A stretch of 64,000 nt of DNA from Candidatus Lachnoclostridium pullistercoris (GCA_019119775.1 DWWL01000049.1:1-64000); one strand, 5' to 3'; shown: positions 1 through 8,046, numbered from the stretch's first letter. The notes: generated by a model not told the origin, from the sequence alone. Made by a program: numbers and translations.

Positions 1-33
1 ATACAAGGATATCAATGATTGGAGGAGTGAGTT

Positions 34-480
34 ATGTTGATGCCTAGTATTTTTGGAGAGAATTTATTTGATGATTGGATGGATTTTCCGTTTGAGAGAG
101 AGTTCTTTGGAAAGAATCCGCTGTACGGAAAAAACGCAAAGAATATTATGAAGACCGATGTGCGGGAGCTGGATGACCGTTATGAGCTGGACATTGATCT
201 GCCGGGCTTTAAGAAAGATGAAGTTACCGCAGAGCTGAAGGACGGCTACCTGATCATCTCCGCAGCCAAAGGGCTGGACAAGGATGAGAAGGACAAAGAA
301 GGCCGCATGATCCGCCAGGAGCGCTACGCAGGAAGCTGCAGCAGGAGCTTCTATGTGGGCGAAGGCATTACGGAGCAGGACATTAAAGGCAAGTTTGAGG
401 ACGGCATTCTGAAATTGTCCGTGCCGAAGAAAGAGGCCAAGAAAGTGGAAGAAAAGAAGACCATCGCCATCGAAGGCTGA
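34..480 (+). CDS. Hsp20/alpha-crystallin small heat-shock protein
   Basis: The 148-aa product is an ATP-independent holdase that binds unfolding proteins in the cytoplasm. It has a short N-terminal arm, a central alpha-crystallin domain (from about residue 40, starting TDVRELDDRYELDIDLPG) and the family's closing GILKLSVPK strand followed by a lysine-rich tail. Length is normal for the family. The start follows GGAGGAG at good spacing. The promoter lies at or before the window edge, so heat-shock control (CIRCE or similar) cannot be judged. A strong terminator follows, so the gene is probably monocistronic. Confidence 0.95.
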   Translation: MLMPSIFGENLFDDWMDFPFEREFFGKNPLYGKNAKNIMKTDVRELDDRYELDIDLPGFKKDEVTAELKDGYLIISAAKGLDKDEKDKEGRMIRQERYAGSCSRSFYVGEGITEQDIKGKFEDGILKLSVPKKEAKKVEEKKTIAIEG

Positions 481-503
481 TGGATGTACAATCCTCTTTT
501 TGG

Positions 504-529
504 GGGACCGGGTTTCCGGTCCCTTTTTT
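504..529 (+). terminator. Intrinsic terminator after hsp20
   Basis: GGGACCGG-gttt-CCGGTCCC forms a perfect 8-bp stem with a tetraloop, followed directly by six T. It lies 24 nt after the hsp20 stop codon. Confidence 0.92.
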
Positions 530-533
530 ATTT

Positions 534-558
534 AGCAGGATTCTTTCTTAAGCGCATA
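534..558 (+). repeat. Post-terminator repeat fragment
   Basis: AGCAGGATTCTTTC (534-547) is identical to 54343-54356. TTCTTTCTTAAGCGCATA (541-558) matches 50675-50692 at 17 of 18 positions. All three places are just behind a terminator. This is read as a shortened member of a dispersed repeat family; the function is unknown. Confidence 0.45.
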
Positions 559-615
559 ATCCAATAAACTTTTTTATTCATAAAAGAAATCTGGCTTTTT
601 CTTTAGGCCAAAACT

Positions 616-624
616 TGCTATAAT
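616..624 (+). promoter_or_regulatory. Extended -10 promoter for galE
   Basis: TGCTATAAT is a perfect extended -10 (TGnTATAAT). No good -35 lies at 17 nt, which fits the extended -10 class. It is 73 nt upstream of the galE start. Confidence 0.6.
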
Positions 625-696
625 AAAGAAAAGCTGTGGAGAGCGCCGGAGAAGGAGCGTCTTTATGGGTTTAATAAAAAACAGGAGGGCGAAAAA

Positions 697-1713
697 ATGA
701 GAATTTTAGTAACGGGCGGTGCCGGATATATCGGGAGCCATACATGTCTGGAGCTGCTGAATCAGGGACATGAGGTAGTGGTGGCCGACAACCTCTGCAA
801 TTCCTGCGAGGAATCCTTAAACCGTGTCAAAGAGCTGACGGGAAAGGATCTGACATTTTATAAAGTAGATATGCTGGATAAGGAAGGTCTGGACCGGATG
901 TTTGATCAGGAAAAGATCGACGCTGTGATTCATTTCGCCGGCTTAAAGGCGGTGGGCGAATCCGTTGCCAAGCCCCTTGAATATTACCACAACAACATTA
1001 CGGGCACGCTGAATCTTTGCGACTCCATGAGAAACCACGGAGTGAAGAAGATCATTTTCAGCTCCTCCGCTACTGTCTACGGAGATCCGGCCTTTGTTCC
1101 GATCACCGAAGACTGCCCGAAGGGAAAGATCACCAATCCCTACGGTCAGACAAAGAGCATGCTGGAGCAGGTGCTGACGGATCTTCATGTGGCAGATCCG
1201 GAGTGGAATGTGATCCTGCTGCGCTACTTTAACCCTGTAGGTGCTCACGAGAGCGGCCGGATCGGCGAAGATCCCACCGGCATCCCCAACAACCTGACGC
1301 CCTACATCACCCAGGTGGCCGTAGGCAAGCTGAAGGAAGTAAACGTATTTGGAAATGACTACGATACGCCTGATGGAACCGGCGTGAGAGACTACATCCA
1401 CGTAATGGATCTGGCGGTAGGTCATGTGAAGGCTCTGAAGAAATTTGAAGACAAGCCGGATGTTTACATCTACAATCTGGGAACCGGCCGGGGCTACAGC
1501 GTGCTGGAGATGATCCACGCGTTCTCAAAGGCAGTGGGCCATGACATTCCTTACGTGATCAAGCCCAGAAGACCCGGCGACATTGCCACCTGCTATGCAG
1601 ACGCCACCAAGGCGAAAAACGAGCTGGGCTGGACAGCGGAGAGAGGCATTGACGAGATGTGCCGGGATGCCTGGAGATGGCAGTCCCAGAATCCCAACGG
1701 ATACAGAAGCTGA
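697..1713 (+). CDS. galE: UDP-glucose 4-epimerase
   Basis: This cytoplasmic enzyme interconverts UDP-glucose and UDP-galactose (Leloir pathway and sugar supply for surface polysaccharide). The 338-aa protein is an extended short-chain dehydrogenase. The NAD-binding GGAGYIGSH is at residues 7-15, the catalytic serine lies in SSSATVYG (about 122-129), and the Y149-x3-K153 pair is in YGQTK. Length matches the family exactly. AGGAGGGCG precedes the ATG. An extended -10 promoter and a perfect terminator bracket the gene, so it is probably transcribed alone. No other gal genes are adjacent. Confidence 0.97.
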   Translation: MRILVTGGAGYIGSHTCLELLNQGHEVVVADNLCNSCEESLNRVKELTGKDLTFYKVDMLDKEGLDRMFDQEKIDAVIHFAGLKAVGESVAKPLEYYHNNITGTLNLCDSMRNHGVKKIIFSSSATVYGDPAFVPITEDCPKGKITNPYGQTKSMLEQVLTDLHVADPEWNVILLRYFNPVGAHESGRIGEDPTGIPNNLTPYITQVAVGKLKEVNVFGNDYDTPDGTGVRDYIHVMDLAVGHVKALKKFEDKPDVYIYNLGTGRGYSVLEMIHAFSKAVGHDIPYVIKPRRPGDIATCYADATKAKNELGWTAERGIDEMCRDAWRWQSQNPNGYRS

Positions 1714-1734
1714 AAATAAAAGAAGAATGAACGC

Positions 1735-1769
1735 ACGGGCGGCCGGAAATGATTTTCGGCCGCCCGTTT
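1735..1769 (+). terminator. Intrinsic terminator after galE
   Basis: ACGGGCGGCCG and CGGCCGCCCGT form a perfect 11-bp stem around an AT-rich loop, ending in TTT. The U-tract is short but the stem is very stable. Confidence 0.8.
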
Positions 1770-1952
1770 GTGCTCTCCGCCGGGCGATGCTCCCAGGTAG
1801 GCATCCAATCCGCCCGGGCCGCCGTTTAATCCAGGCAGGATTCCGCCCAGGCAGCCATTTGCCGTCTTTCCGTTTTCCCGCATTGATTTTCTGACGGGCT
1901 ATGGTAAAATGAATAGGAAAAGGAGAAAAATTTTTTCAATGGAAGGTACGGC

Positions 1953-2282
1953 GTGGATCAGCTGAACCATTTCCTGCTGGGAACGGCGGTGGTCTGCGTG
2001 GTGCTGAACTGGATTCTGCACAGCCGGGTGTGCTATGTCGTGGGCATGGCGGCTCTGATCCTGTGCTATTTCCGGATGTTTTCCAAAAATCTGGGAAAAC
2101 GGATGCGGGAAAATGAGGCGTTCCGGAATGGGATCTATTTTATACGCCAGAAACTGACGCCCAGCGATTACCGCATTTACCGGTGCCCGAACTGCGGGCA
2201 GAAGATCCGGATTCCCAAAGGGAAAGGCCGGGTCAGTATTCATTGCCCCAAATGTGGGAATGATTTTATCAGAAAAAGCTGA
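1953..2282 (+). CDS. Small membrane protein with C-terminal zinc ribbon
   Basis: The 109-aa product starts at a GTG with GGAAGG upstream. Two hydrophobic segments (about residues 7-20 and 24-38) are followed by a basic linker and a C-terminal four-cysteine zinc ribbon: CPNCGQ ... CPKCGN. This layout (membrane anchor plus cytoplasmic zinc finger) recurs in small uncharacterised Firmicute proteins, and no function is assigned. A longer antisense ORF covers the same bases but has no ribosome site. Its partner may be the DUF2156 gene 54 nt downstream. Confidence 0.75.
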   Translation: MDQLNHFLLGTAVVCVVLNWILHSRVCYVVGMAALILCYFRMFSKNLGKRMRENEAFRNGIYFIRQKLTPSDYRIYRCPNCGQKIRIPKGKGRVSIHCPKCGNDFIRKS

Positions 2283-2336
2283 ACAGCCGCGGCTGTCTGG
2301 CCGCCGGCGCAAAATATGAAGAAAAAGAGGTTACGA

Positions 2337-3248
2337 ATGAATCTGGAATTTAAGCCCATACAAGCCGAAGATATTATCAGAATCAGCGAATTTGTCGGAC
2401 TCAGACCCAATAAGACCTGCGACAGCGTGGCACTGGACAGTTTTCTGTGGAGAGAATACTATTACGTGCAGTTTGCCATCAGCGAAGGCAGGGCGGTGCA
2501 GCTGCTCATGGAGAGAAACGGGGAGCCGTACAGCGCCATGCCTCTGTGCAGGGAGGAGGACCTGGAACATTTCTTCTATCAGATGGTGGAATATTTCAAC
2601 CAGGTCTTAAAAAAACCGCTGCATATTTATCTGGCGGATGAGGAGGCTGTCCGTAAGCTGAACCTGGATCCGGCCCGCTTTGAGGTGAAGGAACAGGAAG
2701 ATTTAAAGGACTATCTCTACGACGGAGAGGCCCTGAGGACTCTGGCGGGGAAGAAGCTCCACAAGAAGAAAAACAATTACAATGCCTTTGTGAAAGCCTA
2801 TGACGGGCGCATTGAATACCGGAAACTGTGCTGTTCCGACAGAGACGACATCTGGAAATTCCTGGATGCCTGGAGACTGCAGAAGGGCGAGGATGTGGAA
2901 GAACATCTGGACTATGAAGTTCACGGCATTCATGACATTTTAAAGCACTGCTCCGTCATGCCGGTGGAGATGGGCGGAGTTTTCGTGGACGGAAAGATGG
3001 AAGCGTTTACCATCGGCAGCTTCAATCCTCTGGAAAATATGGCGGTGATTCACATTGAGAAGGCCAATCCGGAGATGCGCGGGCTGTACCAGTACATCAA
3101 CCGGGAATTTTTGATCCACGCTTACCCGAACGCCGCTCTGGTGAACCGGGAGGACGACATGGGACTGGAAGGTCTGAGGAAGGCGAAAATGTCCTACAAT
3201 CCCATTGGTTTTGCGAGAAAATACAGCGTGAAACAGATTATGGAGTAA
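2337..3248 (+). CDS. DUF2156 family acyltransferase-like protein
   Basis: The 303-aa protein resembles the DUF2156 family, whose fold is related to the GNAT-like C-terminal domain of phosphatidylglycerol lysyltransferases. The conserved basic LHKKKNNYNAF motif is present, as is a C-terminal YQYINREF/LRKAKMSYNP region where family members bind substrate. Substrate is unknown. The ORF track begins at 2316, but the ATG at 2337 has AAGAGG at proper spacing and gives the usual N-terminus (MNLEFKPI). It sits 4 nt before a GNAT gene, which suggests translational coupling. Confidence 0.82.
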   Translation: MNLEFKPIQAEDIIRISEFVGLRPNKTCDSVALDSFLWREYYYVQFAISEGRAVQLLMERNGEPYSAMPLCREEDLEHFFYQMVEYFNQVLKKPLHIYLADEEAVRKLNLDPARFEVKEQEDLKDYLYDGEALRTLAGKKLHKKKNNYNAFVKAYDGRIEYRKLCCSDRDDIWKFLDAWRLQKGEDVEEHLDYEVHGIHDILKHCSVMPVEMGGVFVDGKMEAFTIGSFNPLENMAVIHIEKANPEMRGLYQYINREFLIHAYPNAALVNREDDMGLEGLRKAKMSYNPIGFARKYSVKQIME

Positions 3249-3252
3249 AAAA

Positions 3253-4440
3253 GTGAGATATTTAGAGCAGGGAGAAAACTGGAAGACCAGGAAACTCTGG
3301 GAGGAGGCATTTCCGGAGGATTCCAAGGAATTTGACGACTATTATTATAGAAATAAGGCAGAGCGCAGCAGGATCCTGGCGGAGGAGGAAGAAGGGGAAA
3401 TCATCTCCATGGTTCAGCTCAACCCCTACCGGGTGCAGGTGAGAAACCGGGAATATGAGCTCTCTTATATTGTGGGAGTGGCCACCCGGGCGGACAGGCG
3501 CCACCAGGGCCATATGCGGCGTCTTCTTATAAAAATGCTGACAGATATGCGGCGGGAGCGGGTTCCCTTTACCTTTCTCATGCCGGCGGCGGAGGCGATC
3601 TACCTGCCATTCGGGTTTCGGTATATATTTTCCCAGCCCCATCTGGGATGGAAGAAATCTGCGACTGCTGCCATGGAGGAAGGGGAGACGGCCCTGACCC
3701 GGGAGGAGATCCGGCTGGGGCAGGCCTTCCCGCGGGAGACTGCCGAATCGCAGGAGAGTCCGGCTCCGGAGTCAGCCGCATCGCAGAAGAGTCCGGCCGC
3801 AGGTCGGAACCGGCTTCGGGAGACTGCCGCCCGGCTGGCTGCCTGGCAGCAGAGATTCCTGGCGGAGCGGTACGAAGTTTTCACGGTCCGGGACGAGGCG
3901 TATGTCCTGGGGCTTATGGAAGAGCTTGCCAGCGAAGACGGCACCTGGACAGTTTTTAAGGACGGGGACGGAGAGATCGCGGCCATGGAGAGCTGGTGGG
4001 GGCTGAAAGAGAGAGAACAGCGATTTTTGTACGCCCTGGACGGACTGACGGAGGAGATCCGGCCGGCTTCGCCGGCCATCATGGCCCGGATTACCTGCCT
4101 GGAGGAGTTTCTGACGTCCATCTCTCTCACCCCGCAGGCGTCGGAAGAGCAGCTTCTGGTGCGTCTGACGGTAAAAGATCCTTTAATCCCGGAAAATGAC
4201 GGGGAATTTCTGTGGAAACTGGACCGGAGCGCATCGGAGGTTCAGAAAACAGAGGGAAAGGGCTGTCTTTCTGAAGCGGACATCTGCCCGCGGAATGGGG
4301 CGGCTCCGGATCTGGACCTTGCTCTTGGGATTGAGGATCTGGCCCAGTGGCTTTTCGGCTTTAAAAAGCCGGAGGGACTGCCGGAGAAGGCAGAATGGAT
4401 CCGGCCGTTAAAAGGAGTGTTCTTAGACGAAGTGGTGTGA
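3253..4440 (+). CDS. GNAT family N-acetyltransferase, Eis-like
   Basis: The 395-aa protein has an N-terminal GNAT domain (about residues 1-125). VGVATRADRRHQGHMRRLL is the beta4 strand plus the acetyl-CoA pyrophosphate loop (usual form R/Q-x-x-G-x-G/A, here RRHQGHM), and PFGFRY is typical of the Eis/YokD-type tandem arrangement. The C-terminal part is sterol-carrier-like in that family. A glutamine/alanine/proline-rich linker at about 155-195 is built from short direct repeats and looks like a local expansion. It starts at GTG, coupled to the upstream gene. Substrate is unknown. Confidence 0.82.
   Translation: MRYLEQGENWKTRKLWEEAFPEDSKEFDDYYYRNKAERSRILAEEEEGEIISMVQLNPYRVQVRNREYELSYIVGVATRADRRHQGHMRRLLIKMLTDMRRERVPFTFLMPAAEAIYLPFGFRYIFSQPHLGWKKSATAAMEEGETALTREEIRLGQAFPRETAESQESPAPESAASQKSPAAGRNRLRETAARLAAWQQRFLAERYEVFTVRDEAYVLGLMEELASEDGTWTVFKDGDGEIAAMESWWGLKEREQRFLYALDGLTEEIRPASPAIMARITCLEEFLTSISLTPQASEEQLLVRLTVKDPLIPENDGEFLWKLDRSASEVQKTEGKGCLSEADICPRNGAAPDLDLALGIEDLAQWLFGFKKPEGLPEKAEWIRPLKGVFLDEVV
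3733..3829 (+). repeat. Direct repeats inside the GNAT gene linker
   Basis: CGGGAGACTGCCG occurs at 3733 and 3817. Between them a 23-bp unit (GCCGAATCGCAGGAGAGTCC...) recurs with two mismatches 33 bp later (3742-3764, 3775-3797). Both spacings are multiples of three, so reading frame is kept and a disordered linker is produced. Confidence 0.75.
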
Positions 4441-4471
4441 CAGGCAGGAGTGCGCAGAAAGGGGAGATCAT

Positions 4472-5194
4472 ATGGAAGCGGAGAAACAGCTGAAACAGTG
4501 GATTGAGGAGAGCAGCAATATAGTTTTTTTCGGCGGAGCGGGAGTGTCCACGGAGAGCGGAATCCCGGACTTCAGGAGTCAGGACGGGCTCTACCATCAG
4601 CAGTACGACTATCCGCCGGAGCAGATCTTAAGCCACACGTTTTATATGAAAAATCCGGAAGAATTTTACCGGTTTTACCGGAACAAGATGCTGGCGCCCG
4701 GCGCGAAGCCCAACAAAGCCCATCTGGCGCTGGCGAAGCTGGAGCGGGAGGGGCGGCTGAAGGCTGTGATCACCCAGAATATCGACGGTCTTCACCAGGC
4801 GGCCGGCAGCCGGGAAGTGCTGGAGCTGCACGGCTCCGTGCACCGCAATCACTGCCTGCGCTGCGGGAAGTTTTACGGCCTGGAAGCCATAGAAAATTCT
4901 TCCGGCATTCCCAGGTGCAGCTGCGGCGGCATGATAAAGCCGGATGTGGTGCTGTATGAAGAAGGCTTGGATATGGATGTGCTGAACCGGGCGGTCGGAT
5001 ACATAAGCAGGGCGGACCTGCTGATCGTGGGGGGAACATCTCTCACCGTCTATCCGGCGGCTGGACTGATCGACTACTACCGCGGGCATAAGCTGGTGCT
5101 GATCAACCGGGACGCCACGGCTCTTGACAGCCGGGCGGATCTGGTGATCAGCGGAAAAATCGGCGAGGTGCTGGGGGAGGCATGCGGACTTTGA
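4472..5194 (+). CDS. NAD-dependent protein deacylase, Sir2 family
   Basis: This cytoplasmic sirtuin removes acyl groups from lysine using NAD. The 240-aa protein shows the complete signature. GAGVSTESGIPDFRS is the NAD-binding loop. TQNIDGLH holds the catalytic-site Asn-Asp, and the catalytic His is in LHGSVH. The zinc site is CLRCG...CSCGG, and GTSLTVYPAAGL is in the Rossmann fold. The length is typical of the compact bacterial class. GGGGAGATCAT precedes the ATG. The neighbouring GNAT acetyltransferase could supply the opposing activity, but that is inference. Confidence 0.95.
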   Translation: MEAEKQLKQWIEESSNIVFFGGAGVSTESGIPDFRSQDGLYHQQYDYPPEQILSHTFYMKNPEEFYRFYRNKMLAPGAKPNKAHLALAKLEREGRLKAVITQNIDGLHQAAGSREVLELHGSVHRNHCLRCGKFYGLEAIENSSGIPRCSCGGMIKPDVVLYEEGLDMDVLNRAVGYISRADLLIVGGTSLTVYPAAGLIDYYRGHKLVLINRDATALDSRADLVISGKIGEVLGEACGL

Positions 5195-5251
5195 GCTGCG
5201 CAGGCAGGATGAGCCGCGGGAACGAAAAAACAGATTGAGGAGGAGGAACAG

Positions 5252-6259
5252 ATGTACGAGGCGTCAAAAGACAGATATCAGGAGATGAAATACCGCAGAT
5301 GCGGCCGCAGCGGCCTGCTGCTGCCGGAGGTGTCTTTCGGGCTGTGGCAGAATTTCGGCCTGGAAAAAACACTGGAGGAACAGAAAGAGATCCTGTTTAC
5401 CGCGTTTGATGCGGGAGTCACCCATTTTGACCTGGCAAATAACTACGGCCATCCGGCAAACGGCATGGCGGAAGAGAATTTCGGCCGCGTTCTGCGGGAG
5501 GAATTTAAACCCTACCGGGATGAGATGGTGATCTCCACAAAAGCGGGCTATGACATGTGGGAAGGCCCTTATGGAAACTGGGGTTCCAGAAAATATCTGA
5601 TCGCCAGCCTGGACCAGAGCTTAAAGCGGATGGGGCTGGACTACGTGGACATTTTCTACCACCACCGCCCGGATCCGGAGACGCCTCTGGAGGAAACCAT
5701 GGGCGCGCTCAGCGACATTGTGCGCCAGGGAAAAGCGCTGTACGCAGGCATTTCCAATTACGGCCCGGAAGAGACGGAGAAGGCGGTGGAGATCCTGAGA
5801 AGAAACGGCACTCCCTGTCTGATCCACCAGGTGCGCTACAATATGTTTGAGCGGGCTCCGGAGGAGGGACTGTTCCCCGTTCTCCGGAAAGAAGGCGTAG
5901 GCTGCATCTGTTTCAGCCCGCTGGCTCAGGGAGCTCTCACGGGAAAATATTTAAAGGGAATCTCGTCCGGCACCAGAGCGGCGAAAGCCGGTTCCACCTT
6001 AAAAGAGCGCTACCTTTCCCCGGAGAAGCTGCACATAGTGGAACAGCTCTCCGAAGTGGCAGAGGAGCGGGGCCAGACGATGGCCCAGCTGGCGCTCTCC
6101 TGGGTGCTTCGCAGGCGGGAGGTGACTTCCGTGCTGGTGGGAGCCAGCCGCCCTGAGCAGCTGAAGGAAAATCTGGCGGTTATTTCCGCATCTCCCATCA
6201 CGGAGGACGAGGAGATCCGCATCACTGGCATACTGGAGGGAACATGGGAGAACATCTGA
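5252..6259 (+). CDS. Aldo/keto reductase, YghZ (L-glyceraldehyde 3-phosphate reductase) type
   Basis: This NADPH-dependent carbonyl reductase has an (alpha/beta)8 barrel and 335 residues. The catalytic tetrad is visible: Asp and Tyr in FDLANNYG, Lys in ISTKAGYDM, His in YHHRPDPETP. The PYGNWGSRKYL stretch is characteristic of the YghZ subgroup, which reduces L-glyceraldehyde 3-phosphate and methylglyoxal. GAGGAGGAACAG precedes the start. The 3' end overlaps the next gene by 16 nt, so the two are co-translated. Confidence 0.92.
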   Translation: MYEASKDRYQEMKYRRCGRSGLLLPEVSFGLWQNFGLEKTLEEQKEILFTAFDAGVTHFDLANNYGHPANGMAEENFGRVLREEFKPYRDEMVISTKAGYDMWEGPYGNWGSRKYLIASLDQSLKRMGLDYVDIFYHHRPDPETPLEETMGALSDIVRQGKALYAGISNYGPEETEKAVEILRRNGTPCLIHQVRYNMFERAPEEGLFPVLRKEGVGCICFSPLAQGALTGKYLKGISSGTRAAKAGSTLKERYLSPEKLHIVEQLSEVAEERGQTMAQLALSWVLRRREVTSVLVGASRPEQLKENLAVISASPITEDEEIRITGILEGTWENI

Positions 6260-6459
6260 AGTATGAAGTAGGGGATATTGTAAAGCTGAAAAAACCCCAT
6301 CCCTGCGGGAGCAGGGAGTGGAAGATCCTGCGGGTCGGAGCAGATTTCCGTCTGGAATGCTTAGGCTGCGGCCACCAGGTGATGATGGCCAGGCCGCTTG
6401 TGGAAAAGAGCACGAGAGGGCTCAGAAAGCCGGAGGAGGGCCAGCCCGGGGAGAAATAG
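6244..6459 (+). CDS. DUF951 family protein
   Basis: The 71-aa protein matches the conserved Firmicute DUF951 family: YEVGDIVKLKKPHPCGSREW near the start, then LECLGCGHQVMMAR. A metal-binding cysteine set (HPCG...CLGCGH) is likely. Function is unknown. In many Firmicutes the gene lies close to rpsF or ychF, which fits its position upstream of rpsF here. It starts inside the aldo/keto reductase gene (16-nt overlap), using that gene's CTGGAGGG as ribosome site. Confidence 0.9.
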   Translation: MGEHLKYEVGDIVKLKKPHPCGSREWKILRVGADFRLECLGCGHQVMMARPLVEKSTRGLRKPEEGQPGEK

Positions 6460-6524
6460 CCGGGGCTGCAGACAGCCTGCGCAAGAAAAAGTCCTCAGCC
6501 GGGAAAAGGGTGAGGCCGGCGGCA

Positions 6525-6570
6525 GAAATCGCGCAGAGAGACAGAAAAAATCGCGCAGAAAACAGAAAAA
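6525..6570 (+). repeat. Imperfect tandem repeat between DUF951 and rpsF
   Basis: AAATCGCGCAGAGAGACAGAAA is followed at once by AAAATCGCGCAGAAAACAGAAAAA. This is two units of about 22-24 bp in the gap between the DUF951 stop and the rpsF promoter. Confidence 0.6.
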
Positions 6571-6574
6571 CCCC

Positions 6575-6603
6575 TTGATTCTGCGGAGTTTTTCTGGTAT
6601 TAT
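6575..6603 (+). promoter_or_regulatory. Sigma-A promoter for rpsF-ssb-rpsR
   Basis: TTGATT, 17-nt spacer, TATTAT. It lies 78 nt upstream of rpsF, directly before the leader hairpin. Confidence 0.8.
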
Positions 6604-6625
6604 AGTTACCCGTGACAACCAAAAA

Positions 6626-6668
6626 TCCTTGCTCCTGGACTGAAAGCAGGGGCCAAAGACCACAAGGA
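6626..6668 (+). promoter_or_regulatory. Leader hairpin covering the rpsF ribosome site
   Basis: TCCTT (6626-6630) pairs with AAGGA (6664-6668), which is the rpsF Shine-Dalgarno core. Inside it GCTCCTG pairs with CAGGGGC (one G-U) around a 9-nt loop. A 10-nt unpaired stretch (CAAAGACCAC) lies on the 3' side. In many bacteria the S6:S18 complex binds an rpsF leader RNA and represses its own synthesis. This hairpin occupies the right place, but I did not match it to the S6:S18 consensus. Confidence 0.5.
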
Positions 6669-6680
6669 GGTAAAAGAAAC

Positions 6681-6968
6681 ATGAACAAGTACGAGTTAGC
6701 AGTTGTTCTGAGCGCTAAACTTGAGGATGAAGAGAGAGCAGCCGCCATCGAGAAGGTAAAAGGCTACATCACCCGTTTCGGCGGCACCGTTACCAACGTA
6801 GACGAGTGGGGCAAGAGAAAGCTCGCTTACGAGATTCAGAAGATGAAAGAGGCTTATTATTACTTCATCCAGTTTGATGGCGATTCCGTATGCCCGAACG
6901 AGGTAGAAGCTCACGTTCGCATCATGGAGCCGGTTATCAGATACTTATGCGTGAGACAGGATGCGTAA
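6681..6968 (+). CDS. rpsF: 30S ribosomal protein S6
   Basis: The 95-aa component of the 30S platform pairs with S18. The sequence begins MNKYELAVVL and contains the typical WGKRKLAYEI and YYYFIQFDG strands. The ORF track begins upstream at 6612, but ATG 6681 has AAGGAGG at ideal spacing and gives the family N-terminus. It is the first gene of the rpsF-ssb-rpsR operon, with 21 nt to ssb. Confidence 0.98.
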   Translation: MNKYELAVVLSAKLEDEERAAAIEKVKGYITRFGGTVTNVDEWGKRKLAYEIQKMKEAYYYFIQFDGDSVCPNEVEAHVRIMEPVIRYLCVRQDA

Positions 6969-6989
6969 TAGATAAGAGAGAGTGATCGT

Positions 6990-7463
6990 ATGAATAGAGT
7001 CATCTTAATGGGAAGGCTTACCAGAGACCCGGAAGTGAGATATTCCCAGGGCGAGCGTGCCATGGCGATTGCCAGATATACGCTGGCTGTGGACCGCAGA
7101 GGCCGCAGAAGCCAGAGCCAGGACGGTTCTGAGCAGACGGCGGACTTTATTCCCTGCGTGGCGTTTGACCGCGCCGGAGAGTTTGCGGAGAAGTACTTCC
7201 ATCAGGGCATGAGAGTGCTGGTGTCCGGACGGATCCAGACTGGAAGCTACATTAACAGAGACGGTCAGAAGGTTTATACCACAGAAGTAATCGTAGACGA
7301 TCAGGAGTTTGCAGACAGCAAGGGAGCGGCCGCTGACATGAGCGGATACCGTTCTGCTGCCCCTGCGCCGGCCCCCCAGAGACCGACGCCGTCCAGCGCA
7401 ATCGGCGATGGATTTATGAATATTCCTGACGGAGTGGAGGACGAAGGTCTTCCGTTTAACTAA
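6990..7463 (+). CDS. ssb: Single-stranded DNA-binding protein
   Basis: The 157-aa protein coats single-stranded DNA in replication and repair. It has an N-terminal OB fold (MNRVILMGRLTRDPEVRYS; FIPCVAFDRAGEFAEKYF), a proline/alanine-rich flexible linker, and an acidic C-terminal tip (EDEGLPFN) equivalent to the DDDIPF partner-binding tail. It lies between rpsF and rpsR in the standard Firmicute order. Confidence 0.97.
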   Translation: MNRVILMGRLTRDPEVRYSQGERAMAIARYTLAVDRRGRRSQSQDGSEQTADFIPCVAFDRAGEFAEKYFHQGMRVLVSGRIQTGSYINRDGQKVYTTEVIVDDQEFADSKGAAADMSGYRSAAPAPAPQRPTPSSAIGDGFMNIPDGVEDEGLPFN

Positions 7464-7485
7464 ATATTCGAGGAGGTAACGCAAA

Positions 7486-7752
7486 ATGGCTTTCAATAAG
7501 AATGATAAGGCTGATGGTTCTAAAGTGAGAAGAGGCGGTATGCGCAGAAGAAAAAAAGTGTGCGTATTCTGCGGTGAGAAGAACGGAGTCATCGACTACA
7601 AGGACGTAAATAAGTTAAAGAGATACGTTTCCGAGAGAGGAAAGATCCTTCCCAGAAGAATTACCGGAAACTGCGCAAAGCACCAGAGAGCTCTGACGGT
7701 TGCGATCAAGAGAGCACGTCATCTGTCCCTGATGCCCTACACCTGCGAGTAA
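7486..7752 (+). CDS. rpsR: 30S ribosomal protein S18, cysteine-containing form
   Basis: The 88-aa platform protein binds S6. The core [20 protein letters not shown] and [16 protein letters not shown] are near invariant. [11 protein letters not shown] and GNCAKH carry three cysteines, as in the zinc-binding (C+) version of this protein family. AGGAGG precedes the start. A strong terminator ends the operon. Confidence 0.98.
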   Translation: MAFNKNDKADGSKVRRGGMRRRKKVCVFCGEKNGVIDYKDVNKLKRYVSERGKILPRRITGNCAKHQRALTVAIKRARHLSLMPYTCE

Positions 7753-7773
7753 TCGCGTATTTGAGGACGATCT

Positions 7774-7806
7774 GGTCCGCGGCCGTAAGGCCGCGGGCCT
7801 TTTTTT
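7774..7806 (+). terminator. Intrinsic terminator after rpsR
   Basis: GGTCCGCGGCC-gtaa-GGCCGCGGGCC (11 bp, one G-T pair) is followed by seven T. Confidence 0.93.
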
Positions 7807-7942
7807 ATATAATTTTTTCATATAACAGGAAAAAATTTTTTGAAGAAGAAAAAGAGGGAAATGTTCGCATAATACGTACATTTGTGCGGGGCAGAGACAT
7901 GCCCCAGGGGCCTCCGGGACCGTCTGGTACACAAAAAAGTGC

Positions 7943-7972
7943 TTGACATTTCTGAAATTGTCTGTTTATAAT
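7943..7972 (+). promoter_or_regulatory. Strong sigma-A promoter upstream of the opp operon
   Basis: TTGACA, 18-nt spacer, TATAAT: both hexamers are perfect. It lies 189 nt before the binding-protein start, leaving a leader of about 180 nt. Confidence 0.85.
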
Positions 7973-8008
7973 ATATCAAACAATTTAACAACGGACTGAG
8001 CAGATCAA

Positions 8009-8046
8009 CGGCGATATAGGGAGAAGTATGTATCGCCGCTTTTTTT
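8009..8046 (+). terminator. Leader terminator before the opp operon (candidate attenuator)
   Basis: CGGCGATA and TATCGCCG form an 8-bp stem around a 14-nt loop, followed by CT and six T. It lies about 30 nt after the predicted transcription start and 115 nt before the binding-protein gene. If used, only a short RNA of about 70 nt is made. I see no match to a known riboswitch class. Confidence 0.65.

Noticed and set aside
943-1518. 191-aa antisense ORF in galE
   Set aside because: Shadow of galE caused by its codon bias; no ribosome site and no family resemblance.
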